A stretch of DNA of 64,000 bases from Akkermansiaceae bacterium UBA2367 (GTDB taxonomy: Bacteria > Verrucomicrobiota > Verrucomicrobiia > Verrucomicrobiales > DEV007), in NCBI GenBank assembly GCA_002344525.1, contig DDTJ01000028.1:156747-220746 (forward strand), given 5' to 3'. Positions 34,473 to 43,939 of this stretch are shown piece by piece. The notes beneath the pieces are model-generated. The model saw only the letters and a list, made by a program, of their open reading frames with translations. It did no database searches and was not told the DNA's origin. The position numbers and the translations under genes were made by a program. Position 1 is the stretch's first letter, and each line of letters starts with the position of its first letter.

Positions 34473-36764
34473 TCAGTGGAGGCGTCCGCCGCCGAGCCTC
34501 TGCCGCAGCGCCAGCAAGGGGCGGGGCGCCCACCAATTGAGGTGCCCGAGGAGCCGCATCGTCGAGGGCACGAGGAGCACGCGCACGAGCGTTGCGTCGA
34601 GGGCCACGGCGAGGGCCATCCCGAACCCGGTCGCCTGGATCAGCACGACGCGGGCGAGGGTGAAGGCGCAGAACACCGCGACCATGATGACCGCCGCGCT
34701 CGTGATCAGCCCCGCGCTTTTCTCAAGGCCGTCCACCACCGCGTCCATGTTGTCCCCGGTCCGTTCGTAGGACTCCTTGATCCGGGAGAGCATCAGCACC
34801 TCGTAGTCCATCGACAGGCCGAAGAGAATGCAGAAGAGCAGCACCGGGAGCGAAGGCTCGATGGGGCGGCCCTCCTGGATGAAGAGGTTGGCGTCTTGGA
34901 ACACCCACACGAGCGCGCCGAAGGAGCCGGCGATCGAGACGAGGTTCATGATCACCGCCTTGATCGGCAGCAGCACGGAGCCCAGCAGGAGGAACAGCAC
35001 GACGAGGGTGGTCCCGACCACGAAAGCCAGGGCGTAGGGCACGCGCTCCATGATGAACCCGGTGGTGTCGATGTCGTTGGCCGTTGCCCCGCCCACCAGC
35101 AGTTCACCGTCGCCGACCTCGCGATGCTCGCGGATCGCGCGGACGAGGGCGCGGGCCCGCTCGTCGTCCGGCTCCAGCCCGGTGAGCACGGAGAGGAGAA
35201 CGACCCGCTCCCCGACCGTCCGCCGTTTTGCCGCCTCCAGCGGGGCGAGCAGTTCCGCCGGGACTCCCGGGATCGCTCCGGGCGCGGGGGCCGCGAGCAG
35301 AGTTTGATACATTTCCCTGGGCAGGGGCAGGCCGGTGTTGACGATGCTCTCCACTTTGCGCACGTCGGGCAGAGCGGCCAGCGAGCGCGACAGGTCCACG
35401 AGCGCTCCGACGCGCTCCGGCAGCGCGGGCTCGCTCGGAAAGCGCACCGCCACGAGGAGGCGCGCCTCGGCCCGGTCGGGGAAGTCCGTGCGCAGCAGGT
35501 CGTAGCCGCGGCGCGCCTCGACCTCCCCCGGTAGGACGCGCACGTCGGAGGCGGTCATGCGGAGATGCAAAAAGGGAATCCCCATGCAGAGCAGAATCGC
35601 GAGGGTCGGCACCAGCACGGGCAAGGGATGGCGCATTACCCAAAGGGCCACGCGCCGCCAGAAGCTCCCGCCCGCGGGCGGGCGGCGGGATCGCAGGAAG
35701 GGCAGGCGGGAGAGCCGGCCCATGTGGATCTTGGGGCCGAGCACCGCGAGGAGGGCCGGCAGGAAGGTGAGGGCGAAGACCACCGAGAGCCCGATGACGA
35801 TGGCGCCCCCGAGACCCATCGACATCAGGTAGGAGCCTTTGAAGAACAGCAGCCCCGAGAGACCCGTGGCCACGGCGACACCGGAGAACACGACCACGCG
35901 CCCCGCCGTCGCCAAGGCGCGGGGGAGCGCCTCGGCGGTGTCGTGCCCGGCGTCGAGCTCCTCGCGGTATCGGGCCACGATGAACAGCGAGTAGTCGATG
36001 GCGACGCCGAGCCCGATCAGCGAGCAGACGCTGACCGTGTATTCGGCGATGTCCATGTGCCGCGACAGGCCGAACACGATCGCGATGCCGCCCAGCACCG
36101 CGAGCGCGCCGACCCCGACCGGAAGGACCGCCGCGACCACCGTGCGGAACACGAGGAGCAGGACGAGCAAGGCGAGCGGCAGCGAGATCAGCTTCGCCCG
36201 CAGCAGGTCGCTGGAGAGCGTCTCGCCGAGGTCGCGCAGGAAGGGGAGGCGTCCCGTCGCGAAAATGTCGAGCGTGTCGGACTGGAGCAGGGCCCGCGTC
36301 TCGGGGTAGGCGAGCAAGGCGTCGCGGTGCGCGCCCGCGAGCGTGACGATCGCGAGGGCCGAGCGCGCGGACGGGTTGACCAAGCGCCCCTCGAAGCCCT
36401 CCGCGCCATCGCCCGGTCCCGTCACGGAAAGGACGCTGGGATGCTCCCGCAGCGGCGCGAGCGCCTTTTCGACCTCGGCCACCAGGCGGTCCTCCGTCAG
36501 ATCGTCCTGTTTGGCGCGGAACACCGCCACCCAGGCGTTGTCCGGCGGATGCCCCAGGACCTCTTCGACGAGGCTCTCCGCCTGCTCGCACTCGATGCCC
36601 CGGATGCTGCCGCCCGTGAGATGCCCGCCCTTCGCAAGCATCAGCGCGGAAGCCGCGAGGAACAGGCCGGAGACGGTCAGAACCAGCCAGCGGCGGCGAT
36701 GGATGAAGCTCCCGAGCGTGGCGAGCAAGCCATGGCGAAAACGGTCTTCGGTACTCGGTTCCAT
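34473..36764 (-). CDS. MMPL/RND-family lipid transporter
   Basis: A 763-residue inner-membrane transporter of the MMPL family: one helix near residue 30, a periplasmic domain (~50-175), a six-helix bundle with GLGVAIDYSLFIVARYREEL (~252-271), a second periplasmic domain (~385-530) and a second bundle with LSMDYEVLMLSRIKESYE (~655-672). MMPL and related RND proteins move lipids to the outer envelope (MmpL3, the hopanoid carrier HpnN). The gene begins 3 bases after the oxidosqualene cyclase stop, suggesting transport of the triterpene product. That link is inferred from position. Confidence 0.88.
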   Translation of the reverse strand: MEPSTEDRFRHGLLATLGSFIHRRRWLVLTVSGLFLAASALMLAKGGHLTGGSIRGIECEQAESLVEEVLGHPPDNAWVAVFRAKQDDLTEDRLVAEVEKALAPLREHPSVLSVTGPGDGAEGFEGRLVNPSARSALAIVTLAGAHRDALLAYPETRALLQSDTLDIFATGRLPFLRDLGETLSSDLLRAKLISLPLALLVLLLVFRTVVAAVLPVGVGALAVLGGIAIVFGLSRHMDIAEYTVSVCSLIGLGVAIDYSLFIVARYREELDAGHDTAEALPRALATAGRVVVFSGVAVATGLSGLLFFKGSYLMSMGLGGAIVIGLSVVFALTFLPALLAVLGPKIHMGRLSRLPFLRSRRPPAGGSFWRRVALWVMRHPLPVLVPTLAILLCMGIPFLHLRMTASDVRVLPGEVEARRGYDLLRTDFPDRAEARLLVAVRFPSEPALPERVGALVDLSRSLAALPDVRKVESIVNTGLPLPREMYQTLLAAPAPGAIPGVPAELLAPLEAAKRRTVGERVVLLSVLTGLEPDDERARALVRAIREHREVGDGELLVGGATANDIDTTGFIMERVPYALAFVVGTTLVVLFLLLGSVLLPIKAVIMNLVSIAGSFGALVWVFQDANLFIQEGRPIEPSLPVLLFCILFGLSMDYEVLMLSRIKESYERTGDNMDAVVDGLEKSAGLITSAAVIMVAVFCAFTLARVVLIQATGFGMALAVALDATLVRVLLVPSTMRLLGHLNWWAPRPLLALRQRLGGGRLH

Positions 36765-36767
36765 TGG

Positions 36768-38948
36768 TCAAAGTTTCGGATTTCGGATTTCGGATTTCGA
36801 GTTTCCGTCATAGTTCGCCAAGGCCCAGATCGGAAACACGCTCCGGTAGGAGGCGTAGGTGATCATACAGTTGGCGTTGAACACCCCGCTGATGGAGCCT
36901 TGCTCCCAGTCGCCGTTTTTCTGCTGCCGCTCGATCAGCAGGCGGATGGCCCGGTCGATGGCCTCTTGGTCGGGGGATTGCGCGGCCATCAGCCCGAGGG
37001 CCGCCCACGCCGTGTTCACCGCGTTCGAGCGTTCGTGCTGGATGTATCGCCTCTCCACGCAAGATTCATAAGATTCCCCCCAGCCGCCGTCGTCTTTCTG
37101 CTTCGAGACGAGGAAGTCGCAGGCCGCCTTGGCCTCGGGGGAGTTGCGGCAGGTTTTCCCCTGCGTGGACAGGGCTTCGAGCGCGAACCAGGTGGCGTAG
37201 GTGAAGCAGACCCCCCACGAGCCGATCCAGGAACCGTCCTCGCGCTGCTGCGACAGGAGAAAACGGACGCCCTCGTCGATGGCCCGCTCGATCTGCCGGG
37301 GTTGGTGTCCGGGATAGCACCGATGGAACCGGTGCAGCGCCCGGATGCAGGAGGCGCTGCATTCGGTGTAGGAATGGTCGACGATGATGTCGGAGAAGAT
37401 GAACGTGGGATTGAGGATTTCCAGCCACTTGGGGGCGCGGGTCGGCTCGTAGGTGGCCCAGCCGCCGTCGCGGTTTTGCAGGGACAGGATCAGGTCCGCC
37501 GCGAGCGCCATCCGTTCCGGTCCGATGCTTGGCTCCATCTCCGGAAAGGCCTCGTGGATCGCCAGCGAGGCCAGCAGCCCCTCGGCGGTGCAGTCGGTGA
37601 TGGGAAAGCTGTGCTCCAGGGTGGAGAAGGGCCATCCCCCGGTCGAGGGGTGGCGGAAAAAGCGCTCGCCATCGCCTCCGTCCTCCTGGATTTGCGTTTC
37701 GGCGATGTAGCCGTAGGCCCGCCGGACGGTGGCGGAGAAATCCGGCGCATGGCGGGACGCGCAAAAGGCTTGGGTGGCGAAGGCGGTGTCCCAGAGTTGC
37801 GAGCCGTTGTAGCCGTTCATTTTCATTCCGTCCTCCGCGAGCCACAGGTAGTCGAACCAGCGGTCGTGGTGCTTCCGGAAGGAGGCGCTGTCCTTTCCAT
37901 GCGCGTGCCATGCGGCGATGGAGTTGATGACCTGGTTGACGGGGCCGAGGTTGACGTATCCGGTCTGCTCGTCCTCCGCGTCGAGGTATTCCCGGATGAA
38001 GGCGAGCGCCTTGCCCCTCCAGGCTTTCACTGGGTTCCTCTCGTAGGCGTCCGAGAGGAAATGCAGCGCCGCCAGGAATGGGTGGGGCTTGTGGTGGACA
38101 TCCAGCCCGTTCACTTCATCCCTCGACTTCCTCCAATCCGTCTCCGCATATGGAAGGAGGTGGATCTCCTCCCGGATGGCCGCCACCAGCTCGCTCTCGG
38201 GGATCTGGATGCGGTGGGCATAGCAGTAGCTCATCGGTAGGTAGACGAGGCGGGCGTGGCACCAGTGGCGGCCGGGATGGAAAGGCAGCCATCTCGGCAG
38301 GGTCCACAGCTCGGGCAGCAGAGAGTGGTTGCCCTCCCAGGAATACAGGTTCAGCAGCGACAGATAGAACTTCCCCCAGGGGGGTACGCTCGTCGCGCCG
38401 CCGTGCTCCCGGATCCAGTTTTGTGCGCGCCGCATCGCTTTGTGGTCTGGGCCGTGCCCTAGGAAACGCAGGGCGACGTAGTTGAGGACCGTTCCGAAAG
38501 CGGTGGACCGGCCCTCGATGTGCAGGCCCCATCCCCCGTCCTCGTTCTGGTGGTTGAAGAGGTAGCGGGCGATCAACTTCCGGTGGATGACGGGGAGCGG
38601 CGTTTCCGTGACCACGCTCGCCGTGACTAGCCCCGGCAGCAGGAAGAGGGGGCCGCCATAGTCGCCCGGCCAATGGCCGTCGTCCAGTTGCAGCGCCGCG
38701 TAGTATTCCATGCCCTGCCGCAGGGCGGCCGAGGCGGTGTCGGCGTCCCTTTCGCCGAGGTCCTTTCCGTCGAGCCGCAGAGCTCTGAGGATCAAGTCGG
38801 AGGCGTTGGGGTTTTTCCGCTTGTCGAAGCGGAAGGCCGCGAAGGCCCGTTCCAGCTCCTCGTCGCCGGGAACCTCCGTCCCCTTGAACTGCCAACGCTG
38901 GCGGCCCCGGTCCGTGCTCAGTGCCCAGTCTTTCCAGAAATCGTCCAT
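36768..38948 (-). CDS. osc: Oxidosqualene cyclase, predicted cycloartenol-synthase type
   Basis: A 726-residue triterpene cyclase with repeated QW motifs. It carries DCTAE at residues 452-456, diagnostic for oxidosqualene cyclases; squalene-hopene cyclases have DxDD. Also typical are NEDGGWGLHIEG, MSYCYAHR and KPHPFL. Three residues that separate cycloartenol from lanosterol synthases (Arabidopsis CAS1 Y410, H477, I481) are all present as Y380 in GMKMNGYNGSQLWDTAF and H446, I450 in LEHSFPITDCTAE. The expected reaction is 2,3-oxidosqualene to cycloartenol, the first cyclic sterol precursor. An MMPL transporter gene follows by 3 bases. No squalene monooxygenase gene is in the window. Confidence 0.93.
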   Translation of the reverse strand: MDDFWKDWALSTDRGRQRWQFKGTEVPGDEELERAFAAFRFDKRKNPNASDLILRALRLDGKDLGERDADTASAALRQGMEYYAALQLDDGHWPGDYGGPLFLLPGLVTASVVTETPLPVIHRKLIARYLFNHQNEDGGWGLHIEGRSTAFGTVLNYVALRFLGHGPDHKAMRRAQNWIREHGGATSVPPWGKFYLSLLNLYSWEGNHSLLPELWTLPRWLPFHPGRHWCHARLVYLPMSYCYAHRIQIPESELVAAIREEIHLLPYAETDWRKSRDEVNGLDVHHKPHPFLAALHFLSDAYERNPVKAWRGKALAFIREYLDAEDEQTGYVNLGPVNQVINSIAAWHAHGKDSASFRKHHDRWFDYLWLAEDGMKMNGYNGSQLWDTAFATQAFCASRHAPDFSATVRRAYGYIAETQIQEDGGDGERFFRHPSTGGWPFSTLEHSFPITDCTAEGLLASLAIHEAFPEMEPSIGPERMALAADLILSLQNRDGGWATYEPTRAPKWLEILNPTFIFSDIIVDHSYTECSASCIRALHRFHRCYPGHQPRQIERAIDEGVRFLLSQQREDGSWIGSWGVCFTYATWFALEALSTQGKTCRNSPEAKAACDFLVSKQKDDGGWGESYESCVERRYIQHERSNAVNTAWAALGLMAAQSPDQEAIDRAIRLLIERQQKNGDWEQGSISGVFNANCMITYASYRSVFPIWALANYDGNSKSEIRNPKL

Positions 38949-38993
38949 GTGGGAGTCCGGGTTCCTTCCGATCCTACGGAACCCGGGAAGGAC

Positions 38994-39134
38994 GGAAGCG
39001 GAAAAGCCAGACGGGGCAAGCCCTTTCGCTTGCCGTTTTCGGGAAGGAAAACCGGCTTGGAATGGACCTTGGTGACGGCCACCTGCAACCTCAAGCGCCT
39101 CTTCAACCTCGGGGCGAAGCTCGCGAGGGCGTGA
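38994..39134 (+). pseudogene. Transposase C-terminal remnant
   Basis: A 46-residue frame ending in TGA reads GKARRGKPFRLPFSGRK then TGLEWTLVTATCNLKRLFNL. This matches the very end of IS1182/IS5-like transposases, where EWxLVxxxxNLxKLF closes the protein. Nothing upstream continues the domain; the sequence to the left belongs to the cyclase start. Probably debris of an old insertion beside the cyclase gene. Confidence 0.5.
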
Positions 39135-39247
39135 AAGGAGGCTGTCCGCCGGTCCCGGAGGGGGACGGGCGTTTCGTCAAACAGATCGAGCACGAAGGCC
39201 TCGCATGGACTTACCCGGCTCTGGCGATGTGAATGCTTGGGGGAGGT

Positions 39248-40537
39248 TCATCGCTGCGCTTTCTTGCGAAGCTTGACGACCGCCGCTTTGAGCTTGCCCA
39301 GATAACCGGGAGCCGCAGTCGTGAGATCGACCGCGGCCACGGCCACCTCCACTGCGCTTTCCGTATCAAGCAGGACCAGCCCCCCGACAGTCGCCGCCGT
39401 GTCCAGAGCCTCCTTGAAGGTGTTCCAAGCCGTCTGCACTTGGGCGGTTCCAGGCGTACTCAAAGCACTAAGCAGAGCATTGCCCTTTTCGACGCAAGCG
39501 GCAGCGCTTTGGATATTTTCGTTGATGCCGTCGATTTCGGTCAGCCAAGCGTCGCGTTTTGAGGCGAATTCGGCGGCGGCAGACGCGAGATCATCCCCCT
39601 GTTCCCGCATGGCGTCCTCTTTCAGGCAGGATTCATGGAGTATCGCCGCAAGCGCCGCTGCCTTGGATTGAGCGGCGATCACCTTCATGTCCACGAGTTC
39701 CAATTGGCCTTTCAGACGGTCCGCTTGGAAGGCTGTTCCGATTGATTCGGCAAAGTGGGACCGGGCGCCGCCTCCCGAGCTGGCGGCCCCGCCGCCGCCC
39801 GCCTTGACCACCGTCTTCATCAACTCCATCTGCGCGGCCTTCAGGGAGATGAACTCCTTCCGCAGGCCCTGATACAGATCGTAAGCGGCCTCGACCGTTT
39901 TTGCGGCGTCATAGACCACCAAGGCGGTGGATGCGCCGGCGGTGTGGCCGATGACGGCGCATTCGATGACGATTTTGGCCGCGCCCCAAATGACGTTGAA
40001 GGTGTTTTGGGCGATGGTAATCCGGGATTCCAGTTTCCACTGTCGCAATTCTTTTCGCTTCTCTTGCAGGGATTTCCATGCCGTTTGGATGGCGAGTTCC
40101 GCTTTAAGCCGGGCCTGTTCCGCCAGCGCCTTATAGACGGAATTCAACACTTGTATCTGAGCCTGGGCCTCGGTCGGCAGGTCCAGGTATTGTGTTGCCT
40201 CGGGGGCATGCTTGACCAGATCGTTCAGTTTGGCATTGGTTTCCGCGGTCTGTTCCTTGATCAGACCAATAATAAATTTGATCTCCTCCGTGTTCACCGC
40301 ATCCCTGAGTTTTTGCTCATCCCAAGGATTGGCGGCCTTTGAGTTTCCGGCGTCCACGTTGATCGTGAATTCCAGTTTCCCCGGGGGGTCCACTAGGCGA
40401 TCGTCGGGGTTGTCGAAAACGATGGGGAAGCTGAAGTCGATACGGTAGGTTGCGGACCGGGCAGGGAGCGCGGAGACCAGCAGTGAGAGCACGCACAGGG
40501 CGAGGCGCGAGTGGAGTATTTTGAGCATGGATTTCAT
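39248..40537 (-). CDS. Exported helical protein of unknown function (cluster gene 5)
   Basis: A 429-residue protein with signal peptide (LALCVLSLLVSALPARS) and a mostly helical body with coiled-coil stretches (e.g. QARLKAELAIQTAWKSLQEK, RKELRQWKLESR). A hydrophobic patch VIWGAAKIVIECAVIGHTAG (~188-207) and a Gly/Ser loop AGGGGAASSGGGARS sit in the middle. No family recognised. It is the last of five same-strand genes for exported proteins and is 110 bases from the next one upstream. ATG 40537 gives the best signal peptide. Confidence 0.75.
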   Translation of the reverse strand: MKSMLKILHSRLALCVLSLLVSALPARSATYRIDFSFPIVFDNPDDRLVDPPGKLEFTINVDAGNSKAANPWDEQKLRDAVNTEEIKFIIGLIKEQTAETNAKLNDLVKHAPEATQYLDLPTEAQAQIQVLNSVYKALAEQARLKAELAIQTAWKSLQEKRKELRQWKLESRITIAQNTFNVIWGAAKIVIECAVIGHTAGASTALVVYDAAKTVEAAYDLYQGLRKEFISLKAAQMELMKTVVKAGGGGAASSGGGARSHFAESIGTAFQADRLKGQLELVDMKVIAAQSKAAALAAILHESCLKEDAMREQGDDLASAAAEFASKRDAWLTEIDGINENIQSAAACVEKGNALLSALSTPGTAQVQTAWNTFKEALDTAATVGGLVLLDTESAVEVAVAAVDLTTAAPGYLGKLKAAVVKLRKKAQR

Positions 40538-40647
40538 GGGGAGCACGTTTTATGTTGGGGTTGAGTGCCCGTTGCGGGCGCGAAATGCTTCGTCGGAGAC
40601 TTGGGAAGGGTGCAACGTGGATGCGGGCGGAGCGGAGGGAGCGCAGG

Positions 40648-41874
40648 TTATCGGAGGGTGAAGTGGAATTTCCAAACCTCGTCGCTGAGGTGGATTTCCA
40701 TGCCCGCCGGCAACTGGAGCCCCTTGTCCAGGAGCCGGGCCTTATCTCGGCGGGTCAGTTGATACTGGATCCTGTGGTTGCGGTCTCGGGTCGCCTTGAA
40801 GAAGTACAGGTAGATCGTATCGCTGTCCAAGAACCCCTCGATCTTCGACCATGGGGCCGCGCTTTCGCCCATTGGGAGGACGGTGAGGCGGTCTCCGTTC
40901 TGCTGGATCTCGATGTCATAGGAAGCATCGAGCCCCCCGCCATCCTTGGGGTAGCCGGCCCGCCAGAAGCCGTCGCGGCTTCCAAGCTGGGGCGTCTCGA
41001 ACTCCCAGCGATCGATGCCGCCGGGAAAGGTCATCTCGCCGCGGCGTGTCTCCGAGACGGTGAGTTCGAGGAACCGGGCACCGCTGGCGTCGTATCGGAC
41101 CTTGGCTTTGACAGGCTGGAGGATGGAGCCGCTGATGTCGTGCGTGTAGTGGCCGGCGAAAAAGCCCGAAGGATTCCATGTCGCCGTCAGGCCGGGCATG
41201 GTGGTCTTCTGGCCCGCGGTCACCCAGCCGTTGACCACTTCGTGAAAGGCGGTGATCTGCTCCAGCCGCTGGTTGACGATGATTCTTGGTGTTTTAAGGA
41301 CGTAGGTGTCGCCGTGCCGGATGTATTCGTCCGCCCCCGCCTTTTCCGCCCGCCAGCGGCCGCGCAGGTTGGGCACGCCGCCGATGATTTCGAGCGGGCG
41401 GTCGATAGCCATCCAGAATTGCGCCATCAACTGTTCGATATTAACGGCTTCAGCCGAAATGCCGGCGATCCTTTCGAGAGTGATCTCGCCTTCCTCCTCC
41501 ACGATTTCCACCAAGCTGGCGGAAACGGTATAGGCTCCATCCGGTTTGACCGAGACGGCGCAGTTGAGGAGCAGGAACTCGGCGTTCTTTTCCTGATAGG
41601 CGCGGCGGCCGAGTTCGGGATCGAGCGTGATGGCCCCACGGAGGTATTCCAGCCCCAACAACGGCTTGAAAACGATGCCCAGCGAGGAGGCGGCGGACAG
41701 GTCGTTGTTGAGGGAGGTGGCGCTGTAGTTTCGTCCGAGGTTCCGGGGGAGGGTGGCGGGGTCGAAGGGGGCGATGGCCAGCAAGCGCTGCTTGGGCGGC
41801 TCCTCCTGGCCGCTGAGCGGGGCGATGGCAAGGACGGCGAGGAATGACGAGAGCAGGAGGTGTCGGTATTTCAT
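40648..41874 (-). CDS. Exported protein of unknown function (cluster gene 4)
   Basis: A 408-residue protein with a clear signal peptide (HLLLSSFLAVLAIAPLSGQ). The body is mixed, with GIVFKPLLGLEYLRGAITLD, a stretch FLLLNCAVSVKPDGAYTVSA and a C-terminal beta-rich portion ending HLSDEVWKFHFTLR. I do not recognise the family. The start ATG 41874 follows the preceding gene's stop by 10 bases, so the two are likely co-transcribed. Confidence 0.75.
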   Translation of the reverse strand: MKYRHLLLSSFLAVLAIAPLSGQEEPPKQRLLAIAPFDPATLPRNLGRNYSATSLNNDLSAASSLGIVFKPLLGLEYLRGAITLDPELGRRAYQEKNAEFLLLNCAVSVKPDGAYTVSASLVEIVEEEGEITLERIAGISAEAVNIEQLMAQFWMAIDRPLEIIGGVPNLRGRWRAEKAGADEYIRHGDTYVLKTPRIIVNQRLEQITAFHEVVNGWVTAGQKTTMPGLTATWNPSGFFAGHYTHDISGSILQPVKAKVRYDASGARFLELTVSETRRGEMTFPGGIDRWEFETPQLGSRDGFWRAGYPKDGGGLDASYDIEIQQNGDRLTVLPMGESAAPWSKIEGFLDSDTIYLYFFKATRDRNHRIQYQLTRRDKARLLDKGLQLPAGMEIHLSDEVWKFHFTLR

Positions 41875-41884
41875 GGGGGGAGGG

Positions 41885-43939
41885 TTAGTCGGTGATGTAG
41901 AGCAGCCCGAGCAGGGCATCCTCCGCCAGTTGCCAGCTCTTGCCGTCGAGGCTGTAGTTGAGCGCGGTTTCGACGATGCCGCCGCTTTCCGTCGGAGCCG
42001 CGACGGTCACCCGAGCTTCTGGATGTTCGCGATCGAGGCGGACCTCGTGGCGTCCGATGTTCTCGTCGGGATAGCAGACGAGCAGGGTGACTTCGTCCTT
42101 GGCGAGGCGGTCGAACACCTCCGGGGCCAGCACCGCCAGCACCTCGACGGGCTGGCTGGCGGCCACTTGGCGGAAGGATTTGCGGACTTGGAGGCGGGCG
42201 GGCAGCGGCACCGGAGCGGGTGGCCGCCCAAGGGCCGGGGAATCGGGAGACATGCCCCGGACGAGAGGGCCGACATCCAGCATGGCCGGCAGCCCGTCCT
42301 GCTCAAGATGGGTCTTGATGAGGCTGAAGCTGTCGGGGCCGTCCGCGGCGGAGAGGTTGACCAGCAGGCGTCGGTCGCGGTCCAGTCCCGCGCCGAGCAC
42401 GCGCACGCTGGGCAGGCCGTCCACGCCTTCGCCGCTCGCGCCGAGAGCCAGGTTCAGGCTGCCCGGCGGCGGCTGGTCGATGACCGCGGCGTCGCGCAAG
42501 CTCGGCTGGCCGAGTTCGGCGGCGAGGGCCTGCAGCAGCGTCCCGCGCTGGTCGGCGGTCAGGGAGAGGGGGTCCGTTTCCTCCAGCCGCAGCGCGAAGC
42601 TCGACCTGGATGGCGAGGTCTTGAATTGCAGCGGCTGGGAGTCGGAGGTGCTCCAGCGGGATGTCCCGCGGCTGAGCAGCACCCGGCCCGCGCCCGGGGC
42701 GTAGGCGACCATGCAGTCCGTCCCTTCGAAACGGTGGCTGAATTGGAAGACCAGCGTGGACATTCCGGCATGGGTGTCCTCGATGCCGTCCACCACCCGG
42801 CGGTCCAGCATGTCGGTGCGCAGGGTGCGGGCGAAGAGGCGGGCGAGGGCGAGGTCGCGGTCCAGGGTTTCATGGTGTTTGGCGGCCTCCTTGCCGCCGA
42901 CTCCCGAGGGCGCTTCCTGCTCCAGGGCGCGCGCCGAGTCGATCAGGCGGTCGAGCCATCTGGCGAGCACGGTGAGTTCGAGGTGGTCCAGGTGGAGCGC
43001 GAGGCCGGCGAAGTCGTGATCGTCCAGCTTCTGGCGTCCTCCAGCCACGGGGACGGGAACCGGCAGGAACAGCATGCCTTCGGTGCAGCGAACGACTTTG
43101 CCCAGATCCTCCCGGAGCAAGGAGGCGCGCAGCTTGGAAGCCTGATCCGGCGTCAAGGGCAGCGGGAGGACCAGCTCGAAGCGGTGGCTCCAAGCCGGGC
43201 CGAACTCTGCGGCGACGACCGCGGCGATTTCGAGGGCGTCCTCTCCGTCCGCCGCCGCGCGCAGCTCATACCGGCGCAGGCAGCGGGTGGCCGGCGTGCC
43301 GGCTGGGCCGGATTCGATGGCGAGGACGCCGCCTTCCTGCCGCGTGACTTGCCACGCCGCCGCCGGTTGGGTGGTCGGCTTGCCTTGTTTGGAGCTTCCT
43401 TGGAGCATCTCGAAGGACTTGGTGGCCGCCTTGTAGGCGATCTCCGTCGTCCGGCCCTTCGGCGAGGCGGTGTCGCGGTAGGTGAACGCGATGCCGGGGG
43501 GATCGTCCCGGCTGGTGATCGGACCGCCGACCATGGCCAAGTCCGCGATTTCCTTGAACAACTCGCGGGAGACCACCCGGCCGGCGTCGTCGAACCGCAA
43601 CTCGACCGCGCGGACGCCCGGAAGCCGGCCGAATGTCTTGAGGTAATCCCTCCGGTCAGCCCGTGTTTCCTCAAGGTAAACGAGACAGTCGCGCGTGCCC
43701 GCCACCACTGTTGGATGCACGAAGGTGTCGCCCCCGAGGAGGGTTCCGCCGAGGGGTCGGTCCACTTGAAGCTGATGGCAGACGGCGTGGCTGAAGTTCC
43801 TCTCGGCGAGGCCGACCAGACGGTTCAGCGGGATGCCGGGCTGCCCCCAGACGGCTCCGGCGGCGGCGCAACAAACCACCGCGAGAGCGAGCCGCAGGCC
43901 GGCCCTCGCGGGAGCGGAGGCAAAGGGCGGCGCGTTCAT
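41885..43939 (-). CDS. Exported protein of unknown function (cluster gene 3)
   Basis: A 684-residue protein with signal peptide (GLRLALAVVCCAAAGAVWGQ). Contains RLVGLAERNFSHAVCHQLQV after the cleavage region, long beta-rich sections (MSTLVFQFSHRFEGTDC), a helical middle (LARWLDRLIDSARALEQEA) and a C-terminal part with EVTLLVCYPDENIGRHEVRL and TALNYSLDGKSWQL. No known domain seen. Its ATG overlaps the stop of the preceding gene (ATGA, 43936-43939), direct evidence of translational coupling. Confidence 0.75.
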   Translation of the reverse strand: MNAPPFASAPARAGLRLALAVVCCAAAGAVWGQPGIPLNRLVGLAERNFSHAVCHQLQVDRPLGGTLLGGDTFVHPTVVAGTRDCLVYLEETRADRRDYLKTFGRLPGVRAVELRFDDAGRVVSRELFKEIADLAMVGGPITSRDDPPGIAFTYRDTASPKGRTTEIAYKAATKSFEMLQGSSKQGKPTTQPAAAWQVTRQEGGVLAIESGPAGTPATRCLRRYELRAAADGEDALEIAAVVAAEFGPAWSHRFELVLPLPLTPDQASKLRASLLREDLGKVVRCTEGMLFLPVPVPVAGGRQKLDDHDFAGLALHLDHLELTVLARWLDRLIDSARALEQEAPSGVGGKEAAKHHETLDRDLALARLFARTLRTDMLDRRVVDGIEDTHAGMSTLVFQFSHRFEGTDCMVAYAPGAGRVLLSRGTSRWSTSDSQPLQFKTSPSRSSFALRLEETDPLSLTADQRGTLLQALAAELGQPSLRDAAVIDQPPPGSLNLALGASGEGVDGLPSVRVLGAGLDRDRRLLVNLSAADGPDSFSLIKTHLEQDGLPAMLDVGPLVRGMSPDSPALGRPPAPVPLPARLQVRKSFRQVAASQPVEVLAVLAPEVFDRLAKDEVTLLVCYPDENIGRHEVRLDREHPEARVTVAAPTESGGIVETALNYSLDGKSWQLAEDALLGLLYITD

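Noticed and set aside
36768..38948. Annotation as squalene-hopene cyclase
   Set aside because: The catalytic motif is DCTAE, not DxDD, and surrounding motifs match oxidosqualene cyclases.
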